64,000 nt of DNA from Flammula alnicola (lineage: Eukaryota; Basidiomycota; Agaricomycetes; Agaricales; Strophariaceae). The stretch is taken from assembly GCA_015499995.1 (NCBI GenBank), contig JADNRV010000054.1:186001-250000 (forward strand), in the 5' to 3' direction. The position numbers and the translations under genes were made by a program. The stretch's first letter is position 1. Every line of letters begins with the position of its first letter. Below the pieces are notes generated by a model that was not told where the DNA came from, made no database searches, and worked only from the letters and a program-made list of their open reading frames with translations. This document shows, in pieces, positions 11,809 to 23,081 of the stretch.

Positions 11809-12203
11809 TGTAGTTACGAACGCAGTGAGTACTAAGACTCAGACGACACACGGTGTGTGTAAACGGCTGTAATATACCTGTAGTTACGAACGCAGTGAGT
11901 ACTAAGACTACAGGAAGTAATTAGTAAGTGAAGTAATGAACAATAGAAGGATTAACTGACCTCAGACGACACACGGTGTGTGTAAACGGCTGAGGTGCAG
12001 GTATCCATCGATAAGAAAATAATACGCTCGCGGGAAGTGCCGCGAGCGATCGCTCAAGTGAGCTGGTAGATGAATAGGCGGGCACGTATGATATAGCCGC
12101 GTGAGGCGGCTATAGCATTCGGTCGCCCGAAGTAGTAGGTAAGAATTTACAACGACGAAGAATACATGCACCCTGTTAAGGGTCATGCCTGTTTCCCTCA
12201 ACA
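11809..12203 (-). repeat. 5' LTR of the copia element
   Basis: This 395-bp LTR is identical to the copy at 6601-6995. On the - strand it should carry the promoter driving Gag-Pol, which starts about 100 bp downstream at 11712. Confidence 0.97.
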
Positions 12204-12208
12204 GATCA
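12204..12208. repeat. target site duplication, right copy (GATCA)
   Basis: This is the second copy of the GATCA that flanks the left LTR. The PKS frame resumes from it, in the linker between AT and DH. Confidence 0.97.
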
Positions 12209-15200
12209 AAACGCCGCTTTTCTAAGAGCGATTTCGTTGCTCTTTGAAAGTGGTGTGACGCCGGACTTCATAAAGTTGTTCGCGAGAACCTCCCTGCGCA
12301 AAACGCATATCCCTACCTACCCGTTTCAGCGGCAACGCCACTTCCCAACCTCTATTCCATCGCGTTATTCTGCACTGGCGATTCCTGCTTTACCAGGCCC
12401 TCTAATTCCCCAAACGAAGGCGAAGACGACCCTAAATTTCGACATCGACCCCCCACTTTACGACTTATTATCTGACCACCGAATTGAAGGTCTCAGAGTT
12501 ATCCCTGGAGCTCATCTCGTTGACTTCTTTGCACTGCAATCAGCATATAAGTCTGTGAAGTCCATCACGTTTCATTCGCCCCTAGTTCTTGGATCATCAC
12601 ACACTCAAGTTGCTACTGCTGAGGTGGACACCCAAGGGTCCTTCTCTATGTATGTTGGCGAACCAACTCCCAACGTGAACAGGATCTGTTCTGGTATACT
12701 TGCATCAAGGCCATTACTCAATCCAAGGAGGAAGACGAATGTCGATCAACTGCCCGATCACGTGAAGAACAAGGCCGACGTCTATGCATCCTTTAGGAAT
12801 GTTCAGTTTGGTCCTTCGTTCCGTAACATCCAAGAACTTCGAACATGGCCTACTCACGCCGATGCCTTGATCACTGTCGAACCTACTCAGTATCCGACTC
12901 AGGATCGGATACGTAAACTCGACAGTTGTCTTCATGCGTTCGGCGCCATTGTACAAGAAGAAGTCCCTCAAATTCACGATCTCGATGGCTCTTTCCTGCC
13001 TACCTCATTAAACGACTTTACCCTCTACCCAGACGACCTTCCCGAATCCTTTATTTGCCGTTATTATCTTCCAATCAGCATCACGCGAAATTTCCATGTG
13101 ATGTCTGCTGCCTTCGAGGTAACATCACTCTCTGGGGAGCTTCTTGCGTCATGCGAGAAGTATTCTGTGGCATGGATCCCAGCAGGCGTTGCAATACAGA
13201 GCAAGGAGAAGATCGCCGAACATGCGAGTGGTCAATGGCTGCAACAGTCATGGACAGAGCGTCGTATTCCCGAACAATCAGGCTCTTCACAAACTCCCTC
13301 AACTCAATTTGACCATCTACTTTACGTCGGGTTCCACAATTCTCGACTGTCACGCATCATTTCCAAATGTGCTCACGAGATATTTTCCCTTTACTTGCCG
13401 ACCGAAATGGCCGTCGACAGTATCCCTTCAGCGTCTGAACCTTATGATCTATTTTCGCTCAAGGCGCAATTCGACAACGTCTACCAAGACCTCAAAAGCG
13501 TGGACATTTCCATCTTACTTGATTTCACCTCTTTTCGAGTCCTTCCAACCTCCAAGGCATTTACTTCAGCCTATCGCCTCGTCCTGGGCTTGATGAAACT
13601 TCTCTCAAGCTACAAAGTTAATATCGTGAATTTTGTCTTCGTCTCCGAAGTGGAAATGTGGGCCATCGCAAATAATGATATAGGTCATACAAGTACTCCA
13701 CCGTCAAGCTGCCTACCACCTTCTGCCAGTTCTGTCGTACAAGGCATGTTGCGTGTCTTTCGTCGTGAGACAGGTCTCGACACTCAAGTATGGGCCCTGG
13801 ATCTACCTTCCTTGGACACGACAAGTGACCAAGTCCTCAGTGATATTCTTCATCACGAACTGGATGCACGACGAAGAGTATGGACACTCGACAGAACTAT
13901 TGCGTATCGAACAGGCGAAGACAATGTTCTAAAGCGACTTATTCCTGTCCTCCAAAGGGTCGATCAGTCAGACTATTCACACCAAGTCTTCACGGGAACA
14001 TCCATCATTGTCGGCTTGGGAAGTATAGGATCTGCACTGGCGTCCGCTCTGATCTCGAAAGGAAGCAGTAATGTTGTCTTTATTGGACGTCGGCATCAGG
14101 AAGACAGTGAGGTGGGAGAATCTCCTTGTGATTTAAATTTTTATTGATGCGTTTTCTTCCCGGTTAGATTCAGGAAATGTTGTTGAACCTCCAATCTGAA
14201 ACGAATGGATGTTGTTCATATCTGCAGGCCGATGCTGGTGACTTCACCTCTCTTCGAAGCGCCATGGTGGATATTCAGGCTCGTTACGGCACTATCGAGA
14301 ACATCATTCATGCCGCCGCGGTAATACGCGATGCAACTATCCAAAACGTGGATTTCAAATCTTTCGAAGAAGTTCTACGCCCGAAGGTCGCGGGCGCTTG
14401 GAATCTTCATTTGATCAGCGAAGAACTGTGTCCATCCGTGAAGTCATTCGTTTTGCTCAGTAGTATAAGGTGAAGCCCGGTCGATTTTCTCATGGTTATA
14501 AGCTTCTCACGCTCGTGATAGTGTTTCGTTAGGCAACCAAGGCCAAATAGCCTACGTTGCTGGAAATTCTTATATGGAGGCTCTTGCTTTGTATAGGAAG
14601 CAAAGAAACCTTCCTGCGACTTGTCTGCAACTCGGTGCATGGGAGTCTAGACTCACGCGGAACATGGATCTGTCAAACAGTCTGGTATTGCCGATGGACA
14701 ACAAGACGGGTATTCCTTTGATTCTGAAGGCCATGGCTACACTGCATACCGTGCAAATAATTGCCAATTTAGACGTGGATCTGTTGTCTGCAAACCCTGC
14801 TTACTCTCAGGATCCCCTCTTCCAAGACATTCTTCCCACTGTATCCTCGAGAGAAACATCAACAGGACGCCGACACGAAAATCTCGATGTCTCAGGCACA
14901 CTTTCGAACATACTGAGGACGGTCCTGGAGCTCAAACCGACAGAGAAACTGGGTTGGTTCTTTTGGTTTTGATCCCTGTCTTATTTTACTGATTGTTTAA
15001 ACGTAGAGCCCATGGATTCACTGACTTCGTGTGGTATCGACTCGATTTCATTCGCTCAGATAAGGGGCAGAGTCATGAACCAATTGGGCGTGGAAGTTCC
15101 AATGAAGTACCTTTCAGATTCTTTCACCATCAGTGAAATGACGACTCACGTAGAGGGGAGCTATAACTCTTTACATGCGAGAAACGAGAGCCCTAGATAA

Positions 15201-15328
15201 TTAAATTGTAAAACTGCAATGGTCATATTCATATTCCTCGGTTCTTTCGAAACTGATGCACACGTTATAGGTTCGGAGCAAGCCGGTTGCTCCGGTCGCG
15301 AGCGCAAGCAGCGGCTCCTTCGCAGAAG

Positions 15329-15543
15329 CAGGCTCCTACCCAGCCGTCGTTTCGGGGTTTACAAAAAAAACGAGATGCATCATAGAGAGAAAGTACTTAG
15401 ACGATATTCATCTGCGAAATTTAAGGTTTGTATGACAAATAGGATCATTGATCTAATCATTTCTTTCAATCACCGCAACTCTTATTTTTTTGTACCCCTC
15501 CACGACGGCTGGCGTTTTACAAAGGTAAACAATCAGCCACCGC
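15329..15543 (+). repeat. 215-bp inverted repeat, left arm
   Basis: This arm is the exact reverse complement of 15980-16194 as far as I can read. It starts CAGGCTCCTACCC. It begins 128 bp after the PKS copy 1 stop codon, so a read-through transcript could form a long hairpin. No coding content is convincing; the open frames in the arms are mirror images of one another. No target duplication is obvious, so the origin is unclear: either the termini of a non-autonomous element or an inverted duplication. Confidence 0.9.
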
Positions 15544-15979
15544 GGTGATTGTGGATCAAATTCCCATTTCAGGTAACATAACCCGGCACGACATCTTTGC
15601 GTTGTTGGGCCGTCCTCTCGACGCGTTTACTATTGCGAACCGCTTACGGGTTATTTTATGCGCGCGTTGGATTCTTTGGCTCCAATAAAGTTTAAAATAA
15701 GAGTCTTTAAAATGCAGAAGCAAATTTGGGGCCACAAACCCTTGCATTCAATGCCGTTTTTGCACCCTTATGCATTGCCTATACGGATTGCATGGGGCTT
15801 CTGGTTCATGGAGAGAAATAATTCAATTAAGCACTAGGTAAGATAGTACACAAATAGCTGAACAGTAGGTATAATTATACTATCTTAAGATGACAAATGA
15901 CAGGATGCGTCGAGGTCGAGACTCAACGCGTCCAAATTGCTGCGCTAATTTCCAAGTTCCCAAAAAGGAAGTGCAGACG
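15544..15979. other. 436-bp spacer between the perfect inverted repeats
   Basis: AT-rich non-coding sequence with no recognisable gene. A weak open frame on the - strand (15556-15747) has no family resemblance. If the repeat pair is a transposable element, this spacer is its internal part, and its total length would be 866 bp. Confidence 0.5.
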
Positions 15980-16194
15980 GCGGTGGCTGATTGTTTACCT
16001 TTGTAAAACGCCAGCCGTCGTGGAGGGGTACAAAAAAATAAGAGTTGCGGTGATTGAAAGAAATGATTAGATCAATGATCCTATTTGTCATACAAACCTT
16101 AAATTTCGCAGATGAATATCGTCTAAGTACTTTCTCTCTATGATGCATCTCGTTTTTTTTGTAAACCCCGAAACGACGGCTGGGTAGGAGCCTG
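15980..16194 (-). repeat. 215-bp inverted repeat, right arm
   Basis: Exact inverted copy of 15329-15543. Immediately outside both arms there are loosely similar but not identical stretches (CTTCGCAGAAG on the left, CGCAGAAGGGG on the right). These could be decayed remains of longer arms. Confidence 0.9.
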
Positions 16195-17690
16195 TCGCAG
16201 AAGGGGCTTGCGTCAAAGTCCATCAAAAAGATGCGTTTGCTTAATACGCTCGCTCTCACTCAAAAGCCAACGCATAAACATAATTCAAAGTGTATCCTGT
16301 ACTGAAAATATATTATAATATATGTATTCCTTTCAAACATAAGATACATAGAACTGACATACAGTAGAGCATGATGAGTGGACAAAACACACAAATTTAT
16401 GAATTTTGGCCTATCATCATAGGTTTTACACCGAATTTTCTGGGGGTTGGGCACAGCTCCCTAGTTATATGTATTGCTAAGTCTAGATACTTATTTTGAA
16501 CCTAAGAAACTTTCTTCCCTCTGAAATCGATTTCCATTCACCAACTGGCTCACTGTGATTGCCTGTGTCACGCGTGTCACAAATGCGCGTTCAGGCGTAC
16601 GCACAGTGCGCCATGCTGCAAGGTCATAGCAAGGCGAATAAGACACTCAAATAACAAATTTAAGTACTCCTTCTGCACTGTAATGCCGTCTCAGAATCTC
16701 GAGCTCAACCTATTGTGGGATGCCTTTTTCCCTTTGCGATGAAACGCACTTGCTGGGTTGCGCTGGGGCCAATCACGTGACTTTCTAACGAAGGGATACT
16801 GTTCTTGTAACGAATATTATAGCCCCAATAAGTGCACTACAGACACCAAAGTCTGAAAATGTCATTATCTATAGTATATGAGTCATGGGCCGAAACGATC
16901 CAGTTGCAGCTTAAGATTTACTTTCTCTAGAAGGCAGGAAAGGAAATGGGGTCAAGTCACCTACTTAGACAGCTCACAGCTCAATAATAAAGTTGTTTTA
17001 AAAAATTGTAAGTAGTAAAAAGTTTGTATCATATGTTCTACTCAAAAATGCGCGCAAAATTGGGTAAGTGCGTGTTGAACTGACTTCAAGCGTCGGGAGC
17101 GACCAAACCCCCTCAATCGATGGACATTGATGCAAGCCCCTTGTCAGGTTTTGCTGAAAGCAACTATATACAAATAAACACCGGAAGCTGACAAGGGGCT
17201 TGATCCGAACCTACACACGTTAGTTGACGGGACCTTGTAGATCCTTGCTTGCTTGTATTTACTTGAGAGGGCAACAACATCCCGGCAGCTCGGCAGCACC
17301 TTCTTCCAGCCAATCATACATTTTGAATTTGGAGCGATTTTTATTCAACCTGGAGTTGACCTGGCATCCATATAAACTTTAACCCATCGCTAACCGACCA
17401 GCACATTTTCGATGATGAGTAGTATGAATTAAAATATAAATTAACTGGTGCAGCTACTTGTAAAACTAGTTACAAAGAGTTTGCAAAGAGTACGCATAAT
17501 GAAAACGTGTCGTTCCAACCCCCAAAAATCCCCAGACTGTCATTCATATGAACGTCAAAAGGAGGATTGTGAAGAATGTGGACCTAGTCTGACCTGAGTC
17601 AGTGACAACCGGCAGAGACGCTCCTGCGAGGATGTATTTAGAACGACCCCACACCATATAGCAGCGATACAGCTTAGAGGGCCTTAGCAT
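16195..17690. other. AT-rich intergenic sequence with a small hairpin
   Basis: No gene is supported over about 1.5 kb. A 14-bp inverted repeat, AAGCCCCTTGTCAG at 17134-17147 and its complement at 17188-17201, could form a hairpin of about 68 bp. Its flanks share only a few bases, so a mobile origin is not established. Confidence 0.45.
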
Positions 17691-18328
17691 TCATAGATGA
17701 TTATGTAACGATGAGATAGTAACCGTGTATGAGTTGTTAGTAAGAGGCGAGGAGACCAAAGGATAGTACCATAGAAGAGGGTTTCGATATATCAATGCAA
17801 TTAGCATAACTGCTGGGAGAAGAAGCGTACATACCAAGCCCCCAGCAACGAATGGAACAACGACGTGTAGTGTTGCATGGAGAAGACAGCCAAAATCCTG
17901 AACTGAAGGGGTTGTATCAGTGCCTGACATCGCCGAAGAAAGGAGTGCAAGCCAGCTCGAGATCCAACAGGATAGTGTAAGCAAGAAAGCAAGATCTCGA
18001 GCAGGTTTTTGGGGATCTTGAAGGCCATACTTGACGATTTATTTACTCATTGTCGATGATAATGGTTGTATTGTCCGTCGTTAGTGATCATGGTCAAGTC
18101 AAAACTGTCACCCCTCAGCGCTGCCGAACAAGGTACGACCACGGAATCTACAAAATGGGGACAGTGATATAGCGCCAGTGAAATCCGAACGACGATGCCT
18201 GCGAGACGAGGTATCCAAGAGCTAGTGCGGTCAAAGGTTTTGAGAAATTCCAGGAAATTTTTGAGGTTGACGTCGACGCCTTTGAGGAAATTGTTGTTCC
18301 TAAAATTATCTAACCGAGGTTGTGCCAT
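17691..18328 (-). CDS. possible truncated membrane protein, two exons
   Basis: An ATG at 18328 opens a frame that can be spliced once (donor near 18122, acceptor near 18029). It then continues in a hydrophobic frame ending at 17691. The second exon shows two or three likely membrane helices and a charged start containing DPQKPARD. The pattern resembles a fragment of a multi-span receptor or transporter, but it is too short for a complete seven-helix protein and I recognise no family. It may be a decayed gene next to PKS copy 1. The splice sites are inferred and unsupported by transcripts. Confidence 0.3.
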
Positions 18329-18922
18329 CGTTCTCCGATTGACGAGGACCTGGGATCCCAACTGTAAAAAAAACTGTCTGTCCGAGTGGTCCCTGTCGGA
18401 CAACGATTTTAAGAACCAATCGCCAGAAGGAAGATGATTGAAGTCTGCATTGACCGTCAGAAATGCTGACAGGTATAGTGGCAGCTACACATTTCCACCG
18501 CTATTACCAGGATTTGCAGGATCATTCAATGACCGCATGAGCATGAGTCTGAGACTCGACCGTAAAATGGTGTGCATGAATGGACCGCCAAGTCCACTCA
18601 GGCCTCGACTTTCCTACTATTCTTCCGTCACGGAGAACTCGGAGAAGGCTGCCATCCTATCACAAACCTATCAGGTAGGTAGGTAGGTAGATTTATTATA
18701 CAGTTTGGATGCGGTCCCAATTGGAACATTATCAGTACTTTCATTTACAATGGAAAATAATAAGCATGACGGCTCACCTGCCGAAGCGCGCCTTTAACGT
18801 TATCGTAAAAATCAGCTTGTTGTTACTTGTGAGCTATTTTCGAATCTGGGGTTGGAGGAAGCGCAGTCGAGGGCCTGCCAGCGGACTCGGAGTCGTCGGG
18901 GAGGAGTGAGGAACGGTTACTA
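18329..18922. other. intergenic sequence with an AGGT microsatellite
   Basis: No supported gene. Four tandem AGGT units lie at about 18673-18690. Two + strand open frames of about 80 codons (18195-18437 and 18438-18686) lack family similarity and codon structure. Confidence 0.4.
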
Positions 18923-19095
18923 CAGTCGAACCTCTCTTAACCCATACCCCTCGGTGGACGGCCCACGCTATGGGTTGTGGGGGGTTATGGGTTATGAGAG
19001 GTCAATTTTGGTGTAAATGTCGGTTTGGTAGCCGCTAAAACCTATGGGATGGGGTTATGGGTTATCAGAGGTATGAGTTATGAGGGGTCCGACTG
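18923..19095 (+). mobile_element. pogo/mariner-like MITE, 173 bp
   Basis: The termini are imperfect inverted repeats: CAGTCGAACCTCTCTTAACC on the left and the complement of CAGTCGGACCCCTCATAAC on the right. Each end is flanked by TA (18921-18922 and 19096-19097), the target dinucleotide of the Tc1/mariner superfamily. The CAGTNG start followed by a CCTCNNTAA pattern is typical of pogo-type elements. It has no coding capacity, so it is a miniature non-autonomous copy. It lies about 650 bp upstream of the ThrE-family gene. Confidence 0.75.
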
Positions 19096-19097
19096 TA

Positions 19098-19749
19098 ATT
19101 GTTCTGTAGCGGGAGTAACGCCTGATGCGTGACTCGAAATGTAACGCACGCTATGCGACTACTGATTCGCTCCTCAGAGTCCTCTTGATTCGCTCCCTCC
19201 AGCCAAGCAACAGCCAAGGTAGTGAACACTTAGTCGGACCTGAAGCAATCCATCCCGTATTGTCGCCTCAGTCCTACTAAATAAAGGCTGCCGCACACAA
19301 GGATACTGACGCCGTATTTACAGTACGTTGCCCTTTGTGCAAGTATTGGGGACAAGCAGTTCAATGGGCCAGTCCTTGTGAGTCTTTTTCTCTCTCAAAT
19401 GTCTCATGTTAGTAATTGCAGCGGTATTTCACTCAGCCGTTCCTTTAATTATGAGGTCGCGACAAATAATCGACGATCGACGACTGCAATATGCTGAAAA
19501 TTTCCGTTTTGGCTCCATTTGAGGGGACTAGACTCTCATAGATAATCCGCTGAAACGCTACGCAATGTCATTCCAACCACGATCAACTGTGGTCATTGTT
19601 GCAGGCTTTGCCATCTCTTGAGTTGCCCGAAGACAGCCGTTTCTTCTTCGAATTTGCGTTTCTGTATTCCTCTCGGAGTTACGCAACTGTGCAAAGTTTC
19701 GACATATGTCGTTCTGCAGACCGACAACTCTGAAGACTGTCCACAGCCA
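19098..19749. other. upstream region of the ThrE/Prm10-like gene
   Basis: No independent gene is seen. The open frame into the next gene extends upstream from 19750 to about 19618, but only by using a non-ATG codon. I treat this stretch as 5' untranslated and promoter sequence. Confidence 0.4.
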
Positions 19750-22700
19750 ATGAGCTCATCCAATCGATCAGACGATAAACGGCCTTCGGGGCCAGGGGCG
19801 ACACCTAGCGCACTTACCTCGTCGCGTACACCAGGCTCAAGGACTCCTCGAAAGGTCCAATGGCTAAACGATCAATCCAGAGGTTCGACCCATTCTAGAG
19901 AAGGTTCCACTCACATGCTTGATGAGCGAGGGTTGGACGTGCGTATCCATTTACTGTTTACATACGAAATACTTACCGTATTATATTCCAGCCTGAAGCT
20001 TTCAAGGAACTGACTGAAAAGCTTGAACGTCACAGTCGTGGAACGCCATTGACGAATATCCATTATTATCCTCCTCGGCAATCAGGATCGCCATCCTCTG
20101 AGAACCAACCCACCACTTCTGATGAAGCAGATCAAACGGGCTATGCAGATACTCTGTATCCATCTTCCGCAGCATCAAGTCGATTCTTCGACTCTTTAAC
20201 AAGCGCAACTTTTACCCCACCAAGACCCAGCCATGGTGTTCCCGACAATTATATCGATGAAAATGAAGACGCGGGGCTTCCCGGGACCAAGGATCTTCGT
20301 AGATATTCGTTCAAGAAGGCCCAAAATGTTGTTCAAGCACGCCTCAATGGGGGTTCTGATCTCTGGCGTTCTAGACGAGGTCTCTCAAGGCAAGGCGATG
20401 AAGCAAGACGGAAGGAGGTACGATCACACAGACACATACCCACCGATACAGAGAAAGGTCTTGAAACTGAAGCAGGAGCGCCTTCGTCATCGGGAAAAGG
20501 GATCCTGTCAGCGCTTCTCAATCTTTATCACCCTCCTGATGCCACTCCGTCCAACCAACCTTCAAGGCGCTCGTCTCTTGATGAAGAGAGAGAAGAGAGA
20601 GAATACAATAGGGGGCAGGAAGCGCCGAAACGCACAGGGAAGTCAGGTATGTTGCCCTGACCAATAGGTTCCCATTAACCAGCATTATTAATAAGCGCAA
20701 CACAGACGAGAAACACGAGAGAGTATACACTCGCAAAAAGCGATCATTGGGTATCCCATCCATGTTTGGACACATATCTCGCCCAGCTGCTGCAAGAAGT
20801 GCTGGAGGAGTGTTTGGGCCACTGATTGCCAGCACTGGTAATCTGACTGGCATCGCATCACCTCAGACAAGTCGACTTCAGCCAAATGTCAAACGGCCAG
20901 GATACCGGCTATCCCAGTTGGTCTCATCACTTTCATTGCATACGTTTCTTATTCACATTCAATTCCAGCTATTCCTTAGAGACCAAGCCTGTAACTCGAC
21001 CTCCAGCAGCGAAAACACGAAATAATAGTGTGTTTTCTGATCTACAGGGGAGTTCGATGGAAGGCGCAAGAACTGCACCGCCGACGCCGCCATCAGAACC
21101 TTCGGAGTCATTCTATCGTGCCGGTTCCAAAAGCAATCTGTCGGGCCTCTTTGGAGGATACGTTAATTCCATTCGTTCTGGCCGTAGATCTGGGTACAGC
21201 ACACCAGGCACAATAAGTCATGATCGTGAGGAGCAGTCATATCCTTCGTCTCCTGGTCGTAAACAGCGACATAAGCGGAAAAAGGCCGAAATTTTTGTGA
21301 GTCTTTAGTCTTAACCTCTGGGTGTAATCTCTTTCTTACGGTTTACTCACATGGTAGATAACGCGACATATCGCTCACGTTATTCGGCGCGAGGAATTCC
21401 TCATGAAGCTTACGCGGGCTATGATGATGTTCGGTGGTCCTAGCCATAGATTACAATCACAGATCCAATCGGCTGCCCGAGTTCTTGACGTCCAACTGAG
21501 CTTCTTGTATCTGCCCGACATCGTGCTCCTCAGTTTCGATGACAGCGGAACCGGCACGAGTCATATCAAGCTCATCAGACAGGCGAGCGGGCTGGACCTC
21601 GCAAAGCTGAATGACGCGTTCACCTTGTATTGGAAGGTCTTAGTTCCGTTTAATTGCTATCTTGGAAGAAGTGTTGACGCGTTTTTTTGCTAGGTCATTC
21701 ATGACAAACTTTCGGTATCCGATGCATCTGTTGAGCTCGATGCATTGATGAGCAAGAAGCCGTTGTATAACTGGGCCATGCTCATCTTCACAGGGGGGAT
21801 GTGCTCGGCCTCCATATGCACTATAAGCTTCGGTGGAAGTTTCGTCGACGCATTGATTTCATTTCCTCTTGGCGCCATTCTCGTCTTAATACAGTTGCTC
21901 AGCGTGCGGAATATTTTGTTCTCCCATGTTTTTGAGTGCGTGCTTCTTTCGTTCCTGCATGTTAGGATCTACTTACTTATATCTTTTGATAGGGTCACTG
22001 TCACCACCTTATTTAGCTTCATTGCCGCGGCGCTGGCCGCTACCCACAAGCTTTGTTATTCTGCCATCACTTCAAGCTCGGTGGTGCTAATCCTCCCCGT
22101 AAGCATCGTGCTCCTTGACCATCATAAATACGTAACTCATAATATGGACCTCAGGGGTTTCTTGTTCTTACCGGAGCGCTGGAACTCATGTCCCGACAGA
22201 TAATTTCCGGTTCTGTTCGGCTCTGTTTCGCAGTTGTCTATGCGTTATTCCTCGGATTTGGTTTTACGATCGGAGCACAACTATACGAGTTGATGACCAC
22301 CCACAAAGTCTATGGCGCGGAAGATTATACATGCTCGCTGACCCACAACCCATCCGGACCTTGGTATCAGAGGACACCAAGTACATGGTGGGGTAAGGCG
22401 ATTTGTCTCCTGTCTCCGAAAGTCCATTCTCATGGTCGCCTTTACAGCATTCCTAACTGTGCCCATGTTCTCGCTGTTTTTGAGTATGCGTAATCAAGCT
22501 GCCTGGAACCGAAAGGAGATGGTATGCAGCACTTTAAACTTTTCGAGCACTGACTTATCTTCCCTTATCTAGGTGCTCCTCGTCGCCATCGCCAGCGCTG
22601 GATGGGTTACAAACCATTTCACCGGTCGAAGGTTCGTCGGCCAGAGCGATATTATTGCGGCTGTGGGGTTAGTGCTATCTCTTCGATGAACTGTTACGGA

Positions 22701-23081
22701 TCTACCTGACTCTTCATTTCCAGGGCCTTCGCCGTCGGACTGATATCTAATTCGTATTCGCGCATCTTCTCTGGCAATGCCTTTGTCGTAATGGTTCGTT
22801 CTCCTCCTCCTTTTGAACGTCCAAGGTCGGTGCGTCTAACTGCCCGCGAACAGATTACCGGCATCTTGTTCCAGCTGCCATCTGGTCTTGGAAGTGGAGG
22901 TTTGCTCAGCTATGCTTCTCAGGAGACGTCGGGATCCCCCGACTCCTATTTATCGGGCTTCCGGACGGCGCTGAAGCTGGTCTCAGTGGCCATTGGCCTT
23001 ACAATTGGATTAGGGCTGTCGTGTGTGTTGACACATCCGATTCAGAGTCGAAAGAGAGAAGCCGGGATCTTCAGTCTTTAG
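19750..23081 (+). CDS. ThrE/DUF1212 family membrane protein (Prm10-like)
   Basis: Predicted multi-span membrane protein related to bacterial threonine/serine exporters and to yeast pheromone-regulated membrane protein 10. The gene has several short introns. The N-terminal 450 or so residues (exons from 19750 to about 21300) are low-complexity, Ser/Pro/Arg-rich and probably cytosolic. The conserved part starts near 21360 with a segment reading EEFLMKLTRAMMMFGGPSHR, typical of the DUF1212 opening. It is followed by about ten hydrophobic segments up to 23060, arranged as the usual ThrE plus ThrE_2 halves. ATG 19750 is the first good start in the frame. The substrate is unknown; amino acid or small-metabolite export is possible by family. 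It sits between the two PKS genes, but this family is widespread in fungi, so a role in the cluster is only speculation. Confidence 0.85.

Larger units (their letters stand above)
6601..12203 (-). mobile_element. complete Ty1/copia LTR retrotransposon inserted in PKS copy 1
   Basis: This 5603-bp element lies antisense to the PKS. It has two 395-bp LTRs that I read as identical base for base, with TG...CA termini. One long Gag-Pol frame lies between them. A purine-rich tract, AGGGGAG on the - strand, abuts the 3' LTR at 6996-7002. A primer binding site starts exactly at the inner edge of the 5' LTR. The domain order protease-integrase-RT-RNase H is diagnostic of copia rather than gypsy. Identical LTRs and an undamaged frame indicate very recent insertion, and the element may still be able to transpose by itself. 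Confidence 0.97.
921..15200 (+). pseudogene. polyketide synthase copy 1 (AMP-binding-ACP-KS-AT-DH-KR-ACP), disrupted
   Basis: This is the upstream paralogue of the PKS at 24087-32490. It would have been a reducing type I PKS with a built-in starter-activating domain. ATG 921 is chosen because the frame then matches the paralogue. Domains by coordinate are: AMP-binding about 940-2930; ACP 3060-3370 (GMDS motif); KS 3415-5150 (DTACSS, Cys codon 4055-4057; SCVGH); AT 5505-6600 (GHSLGE, Ser codon 5785-5787; GFHS); DH 12460-13170 (HxxxGxxxxP); KR 14000-14650; C-terminal ACP 14880-15160 (GIDS). No methyltransferase, enoylreductase or release domain is visible. There are three clear lesions: loss of one base in the C run at 1420-1423; a net 35-nt shortfall near 5047-5075 that creates TAG at 5062-5064; and the retrotransposon at 6601-12203. 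The rest of the frame and the splice sites are well preserved, which implies recent decay. A sequencing error could explain the one-base lesion but not the insertion. Confidence 0.9.

Noticed and set aside
12237..14147. apparent stand-alone DH-KR protein
   Set aside because: It is the 3' half of PKS copy 1 that follows the retrotransposon; it has no start of its own and joins in frame with the AT part across GATCA.
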